Source: Candidatus Rokuibacteriota bacterium (GTDB lineage Bacteria; Methylomirabilota; Methylomirabilia; Rokubacteriales; CSP1-6). Taken from it: DNA of 62,706 nucleotides. Positions within the stretch are counted from its first letter, which is position 1; each line of letters begins with the position of its first letter. The stretch covers positions 1 through 62,706 of the forward strand of contig QHRX01000024.1 of NCBI GenBank assembly GCA_003221455.1, in the 5' to 3' direction. Shown one piece after another: positions 1-9,574 of the stretch. The notes under the pieces are model-generated. The model had not been told where the DNA came from and did no database searches. It worked only from the letters and a program-made list of their open reading frames with translations. The translations under genes and the position numbers were made by a program.

Positions 1-2
1 CC

Positions 3-236
3 AACGCGCGCATCGGCATCGGCGCCGTCGTCCTGAACGGCGCCGTCGTGGAAGAGGGCGCCCAGGTCGGCGCGGGCGCGCTCGTGCCGCCGGGCAAGGT
101 GATCCCCGCGGGGTGGCTCGTGATGGGCGTGCCCGCCAAGCCCGTGCGGCAGATGAGCGCCGAGGAGCTGGAGGATATCCGACGCAACGCCCGCGAATAC
201 GTCGATCTCTGGCGCCGCGACTACGGGGCCCGGTAG
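3..236 (+). CDS. Gamma-carbonic anhydrase family protein (C-terminal part)
   Basis: The reading frame is open from the window edge, so only the last 77 residues are present. They show left-handed beta-helix hexapeptide repeats (IGIGAVVLNGAVVEEGAQVGAG) followed by GVPAKPVRQM, the turn typical of the YrdA/PaaY-like gamma-class carbonic anhydrase and acyltransferase-like family, and then a charged C-terminal helix. Members form trimers that bind a metal at subunit interfaces; the metal-ligand histidines would lie upstream of the window, so activity cannot be judged. The track start at codon 48 is internal to the fold. Confidence 0.85.
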   Translation, partial: NARIGIGAVVLNGAVVEEGAQVGAGALVPPGKVIPAGWLVMGVPAKPVRQMSAEELEDIRRNAREYVDLWRRDYGAR

Positions 237-570
237 CCCGGTCACGGCGTTCGACGGGTATGACGGAAACGGCTAAGATGGCCGCAGCCAAAGGGGCCGA
301 GCGCGACCATGACCCGTCTCGCGACCCAGAGCCTCTCCGGGGCGCCGGGTGCCGGTGCCGTGTCCGGGCGGCCGCGGAGCCAGCCGCGCGGCGGCCGGGC
401 GTCGACCCCGCGGCGGGGGACCGGATCCTGACGGGCGCTGACCGCCTCCTCTCGGCGCTCGCGCCCAAGCGGTCGGTCCCGTCGACCGGCGCCGGACCGG
501 TGGCGCTGACCCCGCACAGGCCCGCCGGCTCGGGCCTGACCAACCTCCCATCGTCGTCACGGAGACTCGG
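237..570. other. Intergenic region without a recognised gene
   Basis: These 334 bases separate the carbonic-anhydrase-like gene from the next + strand gene. Overlapping ORFs on both strands are arginine/proline-rich and look like GC-driven shadows. I see no convincing promoter, terminator or RNA gene. Confidence 0.5.
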
Positions 571-2676
571 GTGAGCAACCTGGTGAGCTACGAGCGGGAG
601 CGGACGATCGGCGTCATTACGGTCGACAACCCGCCCCTCAACGCGCTCAGTGTCGGCGTCCGCCAGGGGCTACTGGACGGTCTGGCCCACGGACTCCGGG
701 ACGCCGGCGCGAGGGCGCTCGTCATCATGGGCGCCGGGCGGACCTTCAGCGCCGGCGCCGACATCCGCGAGTTCGACCGGCCGCTGGCGCCTCCCGACCT
801 GAACGACGTGATCGGGCGGATCGAGGCGAGCCCGAAACTCGTGGTCGCGGCGCTCCACGGGACCGCCCTCGGCGGCGGGCTCGAGGTGGCGCTCGGCTGC
901 CATTACCGCTGCGCGCTCCGCTCGACGCGGGTCGGCTTCCCCGAGGTGACGCTCGGCCTCGTGCCCGGCGCCGGCGGCACCCAGCGGCTCCCTCGCCTGG
1001 TCGGCGCCGAGCTGGCGCTCCGGATCATCGCGAGCGGCGAGCCGATGCCGGCCGAGCGGGCGCACAGCCTCGGACGGATCGACGAGCTGATCGACGGCGA
1101 CCTCCGCGGCGGCGCCATCGCGCTTGCCGAGCGGCTCGTGGCCGAGGGCCGGCCGCTCCGCAGGCTCAGCGCGATCGACGACAAGCTCGAGGCCGCGCGG
1201 CGCGACCCCGGGATCTTCGACCGGTTCCGCCAGGAGATCGAGCGCCAGGCGCGCGGCTACCTGGCGCCGTTCAAGTGCATCGAGGCGGTCCGGGCCGCCG
1301 TGACCTTGCCCTTCGCCGAGGGGCTCCGGCGCGAGCGGGAGCTCTTCCTCGAGTGTCTCGCCTCACCCCAGTCGAGGGCCCAGATCCACGCGTTCTTCGC
1401 CGAGCGCGAGGCGACGAAGATCCCGGACGTGCCCCGGGACACGCCCACGCGGCCGATCGGCACCGCCGCGGTGATCGGTGCCGGCACGATGGGCGGCGGG
1501 ATCGCGATGACCTTCGCCAACGCGGGCATCCCGGTCGCCGTCGTCGAGGCCTCCGAGGAGGCGCTCGACCGGGGGCTCGCCGTCGTCCGGAAGAACTACG
1601 CGGCGACGGTCGAGAAAGGGCGCCTCACGCCGGCCGAGATGGAGCGCCGGCTCGCGCTGATCCGCGGCACCCTCGCCTGGGAGACCGTCGCCGACGCCGA
1701 CATCGTCGTCGAGGCGGTGTTCGAGGAGATGGCGGTCAAGCAGGAGGTCTTCGGCCGGCTCGACCGCCTCTGCCAGCCGACGGCGATCCTCGCCACCAAC
1801 ACCTCGACGCTCGACGTCGACCGGATCGCGCAGGCGACCTCGCGGCCGGGCCAGGTCATCGGCACCCACTTCTTCAGCCCGGCCAACGTCATGCGCCTCC
1901 TCGAGCTCGTGCGCGGCGCCCGCACGTCGACGGAGACGATCGCGACCGCCGCCGCGCTGGCGGGCCGGCTCGGCAAGGTCTGGGTCCTCGCCGGCAACTG
2001 CGACGGGTTCATCGGCAACCGAATGCTCGCGGGCTACTTCCGCGAGGCGGCGTTCCTCGTCGAGGAGGGCGCCACGCCCGAGCAGGTCGACCGGGTCCTC
2101 TACGACTTCGGCTTCGCCATGGGCCCGTTCGCCGTGTCCGACCTGGCCGGGCTCGACGTCGGGTGGCGCATTCGGAAGGGCAAGGCGGCCGCGCGCTCGA
2201 CCGACCTCCGCTACTCTCCGGTGGCCGACTGGCTCTGCGAGCGGGGCCGCTTCGGCCAGAAGACCGGCGCCGGCTGGTATCGGTACGAGCCGGGCGGCCG
2301 GACGCCCCGCCCCGACCCCGAGGTGGCGGCGCTGATCGCCGAGAGCGCCCGCGCGCAGGGCATCCGGCGCCGCGAGGTGGGCGACGAGGAGGTCCTGACG
2401 CGCTGCCTCTATCCGCTCGTCAACGAGGGCGCCCGGCTCTTGGCGGAAGGCATCGCGCTCAGGCCGGGCGACATCGACGTCGTGTACCTCCACGGCTACG
2501 GCTTTCCGCGCTACCGGGGCGGCCCCATGCACTGGGCCGACACCCTTGGATTGAAGCGTGTCTCCGACGAGATTGCCCGGTATCATCGCGTTCACGGGCG
2601 GCTCTGGGAGCCGGCGCCACTGCTCCGGCAGCTCGCCGAGCAGGGCAAGGGCTTCCGCGATTTCGGGCGCGCCTGA
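571..2676 (+). CDS. Bifunctional enoyl-CoA hydratase / 3-hydroxyacyl-CoA dehydrogenase (FadJ/MFE type)
   Basis: Predicted to hydrate 2-enoyl-CoA and oxidise the resulting 3-hydroxyacyl-CoA with NAD in beta-oxidation. The N-terminal ~190 residues are a crotonase domain that keeps both catalytic glutamates ([10 protein letters not shown] and [14 protein letters not shown]). From about residue 290 there is a Rossmann 3-hydroxyacyl-CoA dehydrogenase domain: [13 protein letters not shown] binds NAD, THFFSPA carries the catalytic His, and [11 protein letters not shown] follows. The C-terminal helical repeats match the family, and 701 aa is its normal length. The GTG start begins with SNLVSYERE, directly before the first crotonase strand. 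It is the first of a + strand series that also supplies a thiolase. Residual doubt is only about chain-length preference. Confidence 0.93.
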   Translation: MSNLVSYERERTIGVITVDNPPLNALSVGVRQGLLDGLAHGLRDAGARALVIMGAGRTFSAGADIREFDRPLAPPDLNDVIGRIEASPKLVVAALHGTALGGGLEVALGCHYRCALRSTRVGFPEVTLGLVPGAGGTQRLPRLVGAELALRIIASGEPMPAERAHSLGRIDELIDGDLRGGAIALAERLVAEGRPLRRLSAIDDKLEAARRDPGIFDRFRQEIERQARGYLAPFKCIEAVRAAVTLPFAEGLRRERELFLECLASPQSRAQIHAFFAEREATKIPDVPRDTPTRPIGTAAVIGAGTMGGGIAMTFANAGIPVAVVEASEEALDRGLAVVRKNYAATVEKGRLTPAEMERRLALIRGTLAWETVADADIVVEAVFEEMAVKQEVFGRLDRLCQPTAILATNTSTLDVDRIAQATSRPGQVIGTHFFSPANVMRLLELVRGARTSTETIATAAALAGRLGKVWVLAGNCDGFIGNRMLAGYFREAAFLVEEGATPEQVDRVLYDFGFAMGPFAVSDLAGLDVGWRIRKGKAAARSTDLRYSPVADWLCERGRFGQKTGAGWYRYEPGGRTPRPDPEVAALIAESARAQGIRRREVGDEEVLTRCLYPLVNEGARLLAEGIALRPGDIDVVYLHGYGFPRYRGGPMHWADTLGLKRVSDEIARYHRVHGRLWEPAPLLRQLAEQGKGFRDFGRA

Positions 2677-2704
2677 CGGAGGACCCGATGCTCGAGCGCC
2701 GCAC

Positions 2705-3691
2705 GTGATCCGGGCCAGGATCGCCGGTCTGGGTGCTTACGCGCCTACGCGAGTCCTCACCAACCACGAGCTCGAGCAGCGGCTCGGGACCTCGGACGAG
2801 TGGATCACCCAGCGGACGGGGATCCGCGAGCGCCGGATCGCCGACGCGAGCGAGGCCACCTCCGACCTCGCCCTGCCCGCCGCCCGGCAGGCGCTCGAGC
2901 GCGCCGGGGCCACGCCGGCCGAGGTGGAGCTGATCGTCGTCGGCACCTCGACGGCGGACATGGTCTTTCCCTCCACCGCCAACTTCGTCCAGCACAAGCT
3001 CGGGGCGGGGCACGCCGGCTCGGTCGACGTTTCCGCCGCCTGCTCGGGCTCCGTCTACAGCCTCTCGGTCGGCGCCCAGTACATCGAGACCGGCAAGTAC
3101 CGGACCGTGCTCGTGATCGGGGCCGAGACGTACTCGCGGCTCGTCGACTGGGACGACCTCCGCACCTGCGTCCTCTTCGGGGACGGGGCGGGCGCCGCCG
3201 TCCTCCGCCCCGCCGCCGACGGCTCGGGGATCCTCGATACCGACCTCTACTCCGACGGCCAGTACGCGGATCTGCTCTACGTGCCGGGCGGGCGCTCCCG
3301 GCACCCCGCCACGCGCGAGAGCGTCGCGCAGCGGCTCCAGTTCCTGAAGATGCCGAAGGGCGACGAGGTCTTCAAGGTCGCCGTCCGCACCCTCGCCGAG
3401 GCGTCGCTCGCGATCCTCGAGAAGAACGGCTTCGGACCCGACACGGTCGACCTCTTCGTCCCCCACCAGGCCAACATCCGGATCATCGAGGCCGTGGCCA
3501 AGCGGCTCCACCTGCCGATGGGCAAGGTCGTCGTCAACGTGGACCGCTACGGCAATACCGCGGCGGCGTCGGTCTACGTCGCGCTCGCCGAGGCGTGGTC
3601 CGAGGGGCGTGTGAGGCCCGGCGACCTGGTCCTGCTCGCCACCTTCGGGGGCGGCTTCACCTGGGGCACCGCGCTCGTCCGATGGTCCTGA
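2705..3691 (+). CDS. 3-oxoacyl-ACP synthase III family protein (KAS III, FabH-like)
   Basis: A 328-aa thiolase-fold condensing enzyme. The Cys-His-Asn triad is visible: C113 in [11 protein letters not shown]254 in PHQANIRI and N284 in YGNTAAASV. The N-terminus ([17 protein letters not shown] and [14 protein letters not shown]) is characteristic of FabH. The track ORF starts at 2558, inside the preceding gene; the GTG at 2705 puts the first beta-strand in its usual place and leaves a 28-bp gap. Placement among acyl-CoA genes rather than fab genes suggests a role outside housekeeping fatty-acid synthesis, for example an acyl-CoA-accepting KAS III or an OleA/HMG-CoA-synthase-like condensation. 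The exact substrate is not shown by the sequence. Confidence 0.88.
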   Translation: MIRARIAGLGAYAPTRVLTNHELEQRLGTSDEWITQRTGIRERRIADASEATSDLALPAARQALERAGATPAEVELIVVGTSTADMVFPSTANFVQHKLGAGHAGSVDVSAACSGSVYSLSVGAQYIETGKYRTVLVIGAETYSRLVDWDDLRTCVLFGDGAGAAVLRPAADGSGILDTDLYSDGQYADLLYVPGGRSRHPATRESVAQRLQFLKMPKGDEVFKVAVRTLAEASLAILEKNGFGPDTVDLFVPHQANIRIIEAVAKRLHLPMGKVVVNVDRYGNTAAASVYVALAEAWSEGRVRPGDLVLLATFGGGFTWGTALVRWS

Positions 3692-3743
3692 GCCGTGTAT
3701 CATCGCAGAGAGGGGACCGACGCCTGACCCAAGGAGACCGACC

Positions 3744-4928
3744 ATGACCGAGGCCGTCATCGTCTCGACCGCCCGTACCGGGATCGGCAAGGCCTACCGC
3801 GGGGCCCTCAACAACACCCACGGGGCCACGCTCGGCGGCCACGTCATCGCGGAGGCCGTCCGGCGGGCTCGCCTGGAGCCGGGCGAGGTCGAGGACGTCG
3901 TCATGGGCTGCGCGCTCCCGGAGGGCGCGACCGGGCACAACATCGCGCGCCAGGCGGCCCTGCGGGCGGGGCTGCCGGTGACGACCGCGGGAACGACGGT
4001 CAACCGGTTCTGCTCCTCGGGCCTGCAGGCCATCAGCATCGCCGCGGCGCGCGTGCTCGTCGACCGGGTGCCGATCGTCGTGGCGGGCGGGCTCGAGTCG
4101 GTCAGCCTCGTGCAGAACGAGCACATGAACCTGCACCGCTTTCGCGAGCCGTGGCTCGAGGAGCACAAGCCCGAGATCTACATGAGCATGATCGAGACGG
4201 CGGAGGTGGTGGCCACGCGCTACTACATCACGCGGGAGAGGCAGGACGAGTACGCGCTGCTGAGCCAGCAGCGCACGGCCGTCGCGCAGCGCGCCGGCCG
4301 CTTCGACGCCGAGATTGTCCCCATCACGACCCGCAAGCTCGTGCAGGACAAGACGACGGGGGAGACGCGAGAGGAAGAGGTCACCCTCACGAAGGACGAA
4401 GGGAACCGCCCCGACACGACCGCGGAGGGGCTCGCCGCGCTCAAGCCGGTGGCGGGCGAGAAGGGCCACGTCACGGCCGGCAACGCCAGCCAGCTCTCCG
4501 ACGGCGCCGCCGCCTGCGTCCTGATGGACGGCAAGCTCGCCGAGCGACGCGGGCTCGCGCCCCTCGGGATCTACCGGGGCCTCGCCGTCGCGGCCTGCGA
4601 GCCCGACGAGATGGGGATCGGCCCCGTGTTCGCCGTGCCGCGGCTCCTCGAACGCTTCGGCCTCCGTCGGGACCAGATCGACCTCTGGGAGCTGAACGAG
4701 GCCTTCGCCGTCCAGGTCGTCTACTGCCGCGACCGGCTCGGCATCCCGCCGGAGACGCTGAACGTCGACGGGGGCGCCATCTCGATCGGCCACCCGTACG
4801 GCATGAGCGGCGCCCGAATGGTGGGCCACGCGCTGATCGAGGGCAAGCGCCGGCGCGCCCGGTGGGTCGTCTGCACGATGTGTATCGGCGGCGGCATGGG
4901 GGCGGCCGGCCTCTTCGAGATCGCCTGA
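3744..4928 (+). CDS. Thiolase (acetyl-CoA C-acyltransferase)
   Basis: Predicted thiolase of 394 aa, cleaving 3-oxoacyl-CoA or condensing acyl-CoAs. The nucleophile C90 lies in [13 protein letters not shown]350 in [11 protein letters not shown] and the second catalytic C380 in [12 protein letters not shown], so the active site is complete. NEAFAVQ is also present. An AAGGAG ribosome-binding site lies 8 bp before the ATG. With the upstream hydratase/dehydrogenase it completes the last three steps of a beta-oxidation spiral. Whether it favours breakdown or synthesis cannot be told from sequence. Confidence 0.93.
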   Translation: MTEAVIVSTARTGIGKAYRGALNNTHGATLGGHVIAEAVRRARLEPGEVEDVVMGCALPEGATGHNIARQAALRAGLPVTTAGTTVNRFCSSGLQAISIAAARVLVDRVPIVVAGGLESVSLVQNEHMNLHRFREPWLEEHKPEIYMSMIETAEVVATRYYITRERQDEYALLSQQRTAVAQRAGRFDAEIVPITTRKLVQDKTTGETREEEVTLTKDEGNRPDTTAEGLAALKPVAGEKGHVTAGNASQLSDGAAACVLMDGKLAERRGLAPLGIYRGLAVAACEPDEMGIGPVFAVPRLLERFGLRRDQIDLWELNEAFAVQVVYCRDRLGIPPETLNVDGGAISIGHPYGMSGARMVGHALIEGKRRRARWVVCTMCIGGGMGAAGLFEIA

Positions 4929-4937
4929 GGCGGTCGG

Positions 4938-5570
4938 GTGAAGATCGGGACCATCGGCGCTGGCAACATCGGCGGCACGCTCGGGCGCGCGTGGGCGGCG
5001 ACGGGGCACCAGGTCGTCTTCGGCGTGCGGGATCCGCGCGGTCCGAAGGTCCAGGAGCTGGTCACGGCGACCGGGGGCAAGGCCCGGGCGGCCAGCCCGG
5101 CGGAGGCGGCGGCCCACGGCGAGGTCGTCCTGCTCGCCACCCCCTGGGCCGCGGCCCGGGCGGCGCTTGGCGGGGCGGGCGACCTGACCGGCAAGATCCT
5201 CGTCGACGCCACCAACCCGCTCCAGCCGGATCTGTCCGGGCTCGCCCTCGGCCACACCACCTCCGCCGGCGAGGAGGTGGCGCGCTGGGCGCCGGGGGCG
5301 AAGGTCGTCAAGGCGTTCAACACGATCGGCGCCCAGCACATCGCCAATCCCCGCTTCGGCACCCAGAGCGCCTCCATGCTCATCTGTGGCGACGACCTAG
5401 CGGCCAAGAAGACGGTCCTGTTGCTCGCCGAATCCCTGGGCTTCGACCCCGTCGACGCCGGCCCGCTCAGGCAGGCGCGCCTGCTCGAGCCACTCGCGAT
5501 GCTCTGGATCTCGCTCGCCTACGCCTACGGTCACGGCCCCGACATCGCCTTCAAGCTCCTCCGCCGCTGA
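4938..5570 (+). CDS. F420:NADPH oxidoreductase-like NAD(P)-binding protein
   Basis: A 210-aa Rossmann protein beginning KIGTIGAGNIGGTLGRAW, the dinucleotide-binding motif of the NpdG / pyrroline-carboxylate-reductase-like superfamily, with GVRDP after the second strand, where NADP specificity is usually set. ADVVLLATPW-like and KAFNTIGAQHI segments match the F420-dependent NADP reductase family. The GTG start lies 10 bp after the thiolase stop, indicating co-transcription. No F420 biosynthesis gene is in the window, so a different reductase function using the same fold remains possible. Confidence 0.75.
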   Translation: MKIGTIGAGNIGGTLGRAWAATGHQVVFGVRDPRGPKVQELVTATGGKARAASPAEAAAHGEVVLLATPWAAARAALGGAGDLTGKILVDATNPLQPDLSGLALGHTTSAGEEVARWAPGAKVVKAFNTIGAQHIANPRFGTQSASMLICGDDLAAKKTVLLLAESLGFDPVDAGPLRQARLLEPLAMLWISLAYAYGHGPDIAFKLLRR

Positions 5571-5611
5571 GCCCGGGCCCGGGAGCCGCAGGGCCGCCGA
5601 GGGGCAGCGAG

Positions 5612-6643
5612 ATGGCGCGTGGCGCGACGATGCGGGCGGCGTTCTACGAGGGCGCGCGACGCTTCAGGACGGGCACGGCGAGCGTGCCCGCGCCCGGGCC
5701 GGGCGAGGCCCTCCTCCGGGTGCGCCGGGTCGGAATCTGCGGAACCGACCTCCACATCTTCCAGGGGCACCTCGACCACCGCGTGCCGCGGGGCGGCGTG
5801 ATCGGCCACGAGGCGCTGGCCGAGGTGGCGGAGGCTCCCGCAGGGAGTGGATTCACCGCGGGCGACCGGGTCGTCGTCGAGCCGCTCTGGTTCTGCGGCG
5901 CCTGCCGCGCCTGCCGGATGGGCGGCTCGTATCTCTGTTACAACCTCAAGGTGCTGGGGGTCGACCTGCCCGGGGGCATGCGGGAATACTGGCCGGTGCC
6001 GGTCGGGCGGCTCCTCAAGGTGCCGGCCGTGCTGGGCGACGACCACGCCGCGCTGATCGAGCCCCTGAGCGTCGCCACCCACGACGTCCGCCGCGCGCGG
6101 GTCGGGACGGGGGACGCGGTGGTCGTGTTCGGCGGCGGGCCCATCGGCGCGCTGATCGCGATGGTCGCCCGCCAGAAGGGCGCGCGGGTCGTCGTGGCCG
6201 AGGTGAACCCCTTCCGCCTCGACATGCTGGCCACGCTCGGCCTCCAGACCGTGGGGCCCGACCAGGACCTCGTCGGGTTCGTCAACGACTGGACCGGAGG
6301 CGACGGCGCCGACGTCGCCTTCGAGGTCACGGGGAATCCCAAGGCCGTCCGCGCCATGACCGAGGTCGTGCGGGTGTGGGGCACGGTGAGCATCGTCGCC
6401 ATCCACTCCGAGCCGATGCCGGTCAACCTCTACCAGATGTTCGCGCGCGAGCTCAGCATGCACGGCAGCCGGCTCTACGCCCGGGAGGACTGGGAGGAGG
6501 CGATCCGCCTGGCCGCCAGCGGCGCCATCACGCTCGGCCCGCTCGTGAGCCGGACGATCCCGCTCGAGGCGCTCCAGGAGGGCATGGAGCAGGCGCTCGG
6601 CGGCGGCCCCGTCATGAAGCTCCTGGTGGACCTGACGGCGTGA
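5612..6643 (+). CDS. Zinc-dependent alcohol dehydrogenase (threonine/sorbitol dehydrogenase-like, MDR family)
   Basis: A 343-aa medium-chain dehydrogenase. Catalytic zinc ligands are seen in GICGTDLHIF and GHEALAEV. The structural zinc site is the four-cysteine run CGACRACRMGGSYLC. The nucleotide-binding motif is VVVFGGGPIGALIAM, followed by an acidic residue in VAEVNPF that suggests NAD. The ATG at 5612 follows a GAGGGGCAG ribosome-binding site; a second in-frame ATG at 5630 is less well placed. The stop overlaps the next gene by 4 bp. It probably oxidises a polyol, hydroxy acid or hydroxyacyl intermediate; the substrate is unknown. Confidence 0.9.
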   Translation: MARGATMRAAFYEGARRFRTGTASVPAPGPGEALLRVRRVGICGTDLHIFQGHLDHRVPRGGVIGHEALAEVAEAPAGSGFTAGDRVVVEPLWFCGACRACRMGGSYLCYNLKVLGVDLPGGMREYWPVPVGRLLKVPAVLGDDHAALIEPLSVATHDVRRARVGTGDAVVVFGGGPIGALIAMVARQKGARVVVAEVNPFRLDMLATLGLQTVGPDQDLVGFVNDWTGGDGADVAFEVTGNPKAVRAMTEVVRVWGTVSIVAIHSEPMPVNLYQMFARELSMHGSRLYAREDWEEAIRLAASGAITLGPLVSRTIPLEALQEGMEQALGGGPVMKLLVDLTA

Positions 6644-7416
6644 CCGCCGAGGCCGTCTTCGCGCGTGAGGGCGCCGTCGCCGTCCTCACGTTCAACCGGC
6701 CCGAGGCCCGCAACGCGATGACGTGGGCGATGTACGACGCGCTCGCGGCCGCGTGCGACACGGTCGACCGCGACGACGAGCTGCGCGTCCTCATCCTCCG
6801 GGGGGCGGGCGGCCGGGCCTTCGTGGCGGGGACCGACATCAGCCAGTTCCAGGCCTTCGAGACCTCCGCGGACGCCCTCGACTACGAGCGCCGCATGGAC
6901 CGCGTCATCACCCGCCTCGAGGGGGTGGGAAAGCCGACCCTCGCCGCCATCGCGGGCGTGGCCGCGGGCGGCGGCGCCGCGATCGCGCTCGCCTGCGACC
7001 TCCGCTACTGCACGCCCGAGAGCACGATCGGCATCCCGATCGCCCGCACGATCGGCAACTGCCTGTCGATGGCCAACTACGCGCGGCTCGTCGACCTCCT
7101 CGGCCCCGCCCGCACGAAGGAGCTGATCTTCCGCGCGCGCCTCCTCCCCGCCGAGGAGGCGCGCCAGGCCGGCCTCGTGAACGAGGTCGTGGCGGCCGAC
7201 CGGCTCGAGGAGCGCGTGCGCGAGGTCGCCCGCGAGATCGCCGGCCACGCCCCGATCACCCTCCGCGTGACGAAGGAGGCCCTCCGCCGCCTCCAGCTCG
7301 CGCGCCGCCCGCCCGAGTGCGACGACCTGATCGTGCAGGCCTACCTGAGCGAGGACTTCCGGGAGGGCGTGCAGGCCTTCCTCGCCAAGCGCGCGCCCGC
7401 CTTCCGCGGGCGCTGA
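6640..7416 (+). CDS. Crotonase-family protein lacking the two hydratase glutamates
   Basis: A 258-aa enoyl-CoA hydratase/isomerase-fold protein starting with GTG inside the previous stop codon (GTGA overlap), so translation is probably coupled. The oxyanion-hole segments RAFVAGTDISQF and AGVAAGGGAAIAL are present. However, the positions normally holding the catalytic glutamates carry A114 (GGGAAI instead of GGGxEL) and I134 (IGIPIART instead of a PE pair). It is therefore unlikely to be a standard hydratase. Other crotonase reactions, such as isomerisation, C-C cleavage or thioester hydrolysis, are possible. The fold is clear and the reaction is not. Confidence 0.88.
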   Translation: MTAEAVFAREGAVAVLTFNRPEARNAMTWAMYDALAAACDTVDRDDELRVLILRGAGGRAFVAGTDISQFQAFETSADALDYERRMDRVITRLEGVGKPTLAAIAGVAAGGGAAIALACDLRYCTPESTIGIPIARTIGNCLSMANYARLVDLLGPARTKELIFRARLLPAEEARQAGLVNEVVAADRLEERVREVAREIAGHAPITLRVTKEALRRLQLARRPPECDDLIVQAYLSEDFREGVQAFLAKRAPAFRGR

Positions 7417-7514
7417 CTCCCTCCCCGCCCCGTCGCCCGGCTCCCGCTTGTCGAGGGGGGCATTGTCGTCTATCGTGGCGCCGGACCAGTCGACCGGGCC
7501 GAGGAGCGACGCCA

Positions 7515-9371
7515 ATGAAGTCCTTCGTCGTCAACCGCTACGGGCGCCTCGTCTTCCCCTTCAACTTTTTCCCGGAACTCGACTTCTCGATCTTCGAGAG
7601 CCTCGAGCAGTTCGCGGCGGTCATCAGGCGCGACTTCGAGGAGAAGGCGCCGTCCGAGACCGAGATCGTGGCCCGACTCGAGGCCGGCCTCTACCGCCGG
7701 CGCCACGAGCTCTTGCGGGATCTCGCGCTGAACCTGTTCTGGGTCAATCGTTACGCGATGACGATGTACGACAAGCGCCCCACGCGCTGGCGCGACGTGC
7801 CCCGTCACCGCGACGACGTGTTCCTGCCGGTCTTCACGCCGTGGGACGGCGCCGGGCCGGTGGCGCGGATCGAGGCGGGCTACCGAGCGCTCGGACCGAC
7901 CTGGGACGAGGGGACCGAGGACAAGGTCTTCCGCATCCTGTTCGACGTGTTCCGCCACAAGAAGGGCGCGGGGGCGGAGCTGCCCGCCGTCAAGCCGACG
8001 GTGCCGGAGATCCTCGCCGACCCCCGCAGCCTCACCTACCACCTCCTCGCGTACGACCCCGACTACCCGGGCTACAGCTACGCGGACATCGTCGAGTGCT
8101 TCCACCGAGTGCCCGAGCTGGAGGCGCTCTCGCGGCAGGCGATGGTCCTCCACAACCAGTACCGCTGGGACCGCGGGCAGACCCGGCTCACCGAGGTCGG
8201 CCGGCTCGCCCCCGACGACTTCGTGGTCGTCTTCCACCCGCGCACCGAGGAGGTGCTCCAGTTCATCCGGCGTGTGAAGGGCAACCGGCGCCAGCGCGTG
8301 CGCCGGCCGACACCGGTCGAGGCGCGCAAGCCGGCGAGCCCCTACCCGCCCGTGGACGTGCGCGCCCGCTTCAAGGTCCTGCCGCGCGTCGAGGCCCTCG
8401 CCGTGTACCGGGGCGAGCGGGTCTGCACCAACGACGACCTGATCCGCAACGCCGCCTACTGCTGGTCGCCCATGACCGCCGACGAGATCCGCGAGAAGAC
8501 CGGCATCGAGCAACGCCGGTACACGGAGCTCGAGCTCGACCATATGGCGCTCCTGGCCGCGAGGGCGGCGCTCGCCAAGTCCGGTCACGGGCCGGAGGAG
8601 ATCGGCGCCCTGCTCTTCTGCTCGTGCACGAGCGTGAAGATGATGCCGTCGGTCGGCACCTGGCTCTCGGGCCAGCTCGGGATGTTCCAGACGCACGTCT
8701 CGTGCGACCTGGTGGCGGCCTGCGCCGGCCTGCCGTACGGTCTGGCCGAAGCGGTGCGCGTGCTCCAGGAAGTCGAGCGGCCCGTGCTGGTCGTGTGCGG
8801 GGAGAAGTTCTCCGACAAGATCGGGACGGTGCGGACCTCGCGGATGATCTTCGGCGACGCGGCGGCGGCCCTCGTGCTGGCCCCGGCCCCCGCCGGCGCG
8901 CCGCCCGACATCGAGGTGTACCAGACCTACGCGAGCGGCCCCATGAGCGAAGTCGACTCGATCATCTGGCCCAACCCCGAGTTCGACAACAACATCACCG
9001 TCTACGGCCCCGAGGTCCGGGCGCTCGTCCAGCGCTACCTCAGCCAAATGCTGGCCGAGCTGACGGCGCTGCCACACCCCGACGGCGGGCCGGGCTCGAT
9101 GCTGGACGCGATCGACGTGATCGTGCCTCATCAGGCGAACAAGACCATGGTCGTGAGCCTGGCCCGGGCGGCCGGTATCCCGCCCGAGCGGCTCTACTTC
9201 AACATCGAGCGCGTCGGCAACACGTCCTCGGCGTCGATCCCGCTCGCGCTCCACGACGCCGTCCGCGAGGGCGTCATCGCGCGCCCCGTGCGGGTGTTCG
9301 CGCCCGGCTTCGGCGCCGGCGCCGTCGGTGGCTACGTGGTGCTCCGCTTCGATCCGGCGGTCGTCGCCTAG
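7515..9371 (+). CDS. Unknown N-terminal domain fused to a KAS III-type condensing enzyme
   Basis: A 618-aa protein, about twice the length of FabH. Residues from about 295 to the end form a thiolase-fold KAS III domain with a complete triad: C403 in LVAACAGLPYG, H539 in VPHQANKTM and N569 in VGNTSSASI, plus the FabH-like REKTGIEQRRY. The first ~290 residues (starting SFVVNRYGRLVFPFNFFPEL) are rich in aromatic and charged residues. I do not recognise them; they lack a signal peptide or membrane segment and look like a folded, mostly helical soluble domain. A basic, proline-containing linker (RRQRVRRPTPVEARKPASP) joins the two. A GAGGAGCGAC ribosome-binding site precedes the ATG. It is the last of the acyl-CoA cluster. 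Confidence 0.85.
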   Translation: MKSFVVNRYGRLVFPFNFFPELDFSIFESLEQFAAVIRRDFEEKAPSETEIVARLEAGLYRRRHELLRDLALNLFWVNRYAMTMYDKRPTRWRDVPRHRDDVFLPVFTPWDGAGPVARIEAGYRALGPTWDEGTEDKVFRILFDVFRHKKGAGAELPAVKPTVPEILADPRSLTYHLLAYDPDYPGYSYADIVECFHRVPELEALSRQAMVLHNQYRWDRGQTRLTEVGRLAPDDFVVVFHPRTEEVLQFIRRVKGNRRQRVRRPTPVEARKPASPYPPVDVRARFKVLPRVEALAVYRGERVCTNDDLIRNAAYCWSPMTADEIREKTGIEQRRYTELELDHMALLAARAALAKSGHGPEEIGALLFCSCTSVKMMPSVGTWLSGQLGMFQTHVSCDLVAACAGLPYGLAEAVRVLQEVERPVLVVCGEKFSDKIGTVRTSRMIFGDAAAALVLAPAPAGAPPDIEVYQTYASGPMSEVDSIIWPNPEFDNNITVYGPEVRALVQRYLSQMLAELTALPHPDGGPGSMLDAIDVIVPHQANKTMVVSLARAAGIPPERLYFNIERVGNTSSASIPLALHDAVREGVIARPVRVFAPGFGAGAVGGYVVLRFDPAVVA

Positions 9372-9574
9372 CCGCGCGATCTCACCCTGGGAACGGGTGC
9401 CTCGGTGGCATGGCGCCGAGCTCCGTGGTTCCCGCGCCCGCGGTTGCGGGGATTTCCGCTCGGCCACCCCTGGGTATTTTCTGCTTCGACTTCGACACCT
9501 GTGTGGGAGGCTGGATGGAGTCGCGCGAGGGACGCCATGGATCAAGACCCGGAAGCGCCCGGGGGGAGGACGAC

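Noticed and set aside
1363-2595. 410-aa minus-strand ORF opposite the hydratase/dehydrogenase gene
   Set aside because: Arg/Ala/Glu/Val-rich antisense shadow of a clearly conserved + strand gene; no domain or ribosome-binding site.
3657-5339. 560-aa minus-strand ORF opposite the thiolase and reductase genes
   Set aside because: Composition is typical of antisense reading of GC-rich genes, and both + strand genes have full catalytic motifs.
7470-9545. 691-aa minus-strand ORF opposite the fused KAS III gene
   Set aside because: Shadow ORF; the + strand frame carries a complete Cys-His-Asn triad and a good ribosome-binding site.
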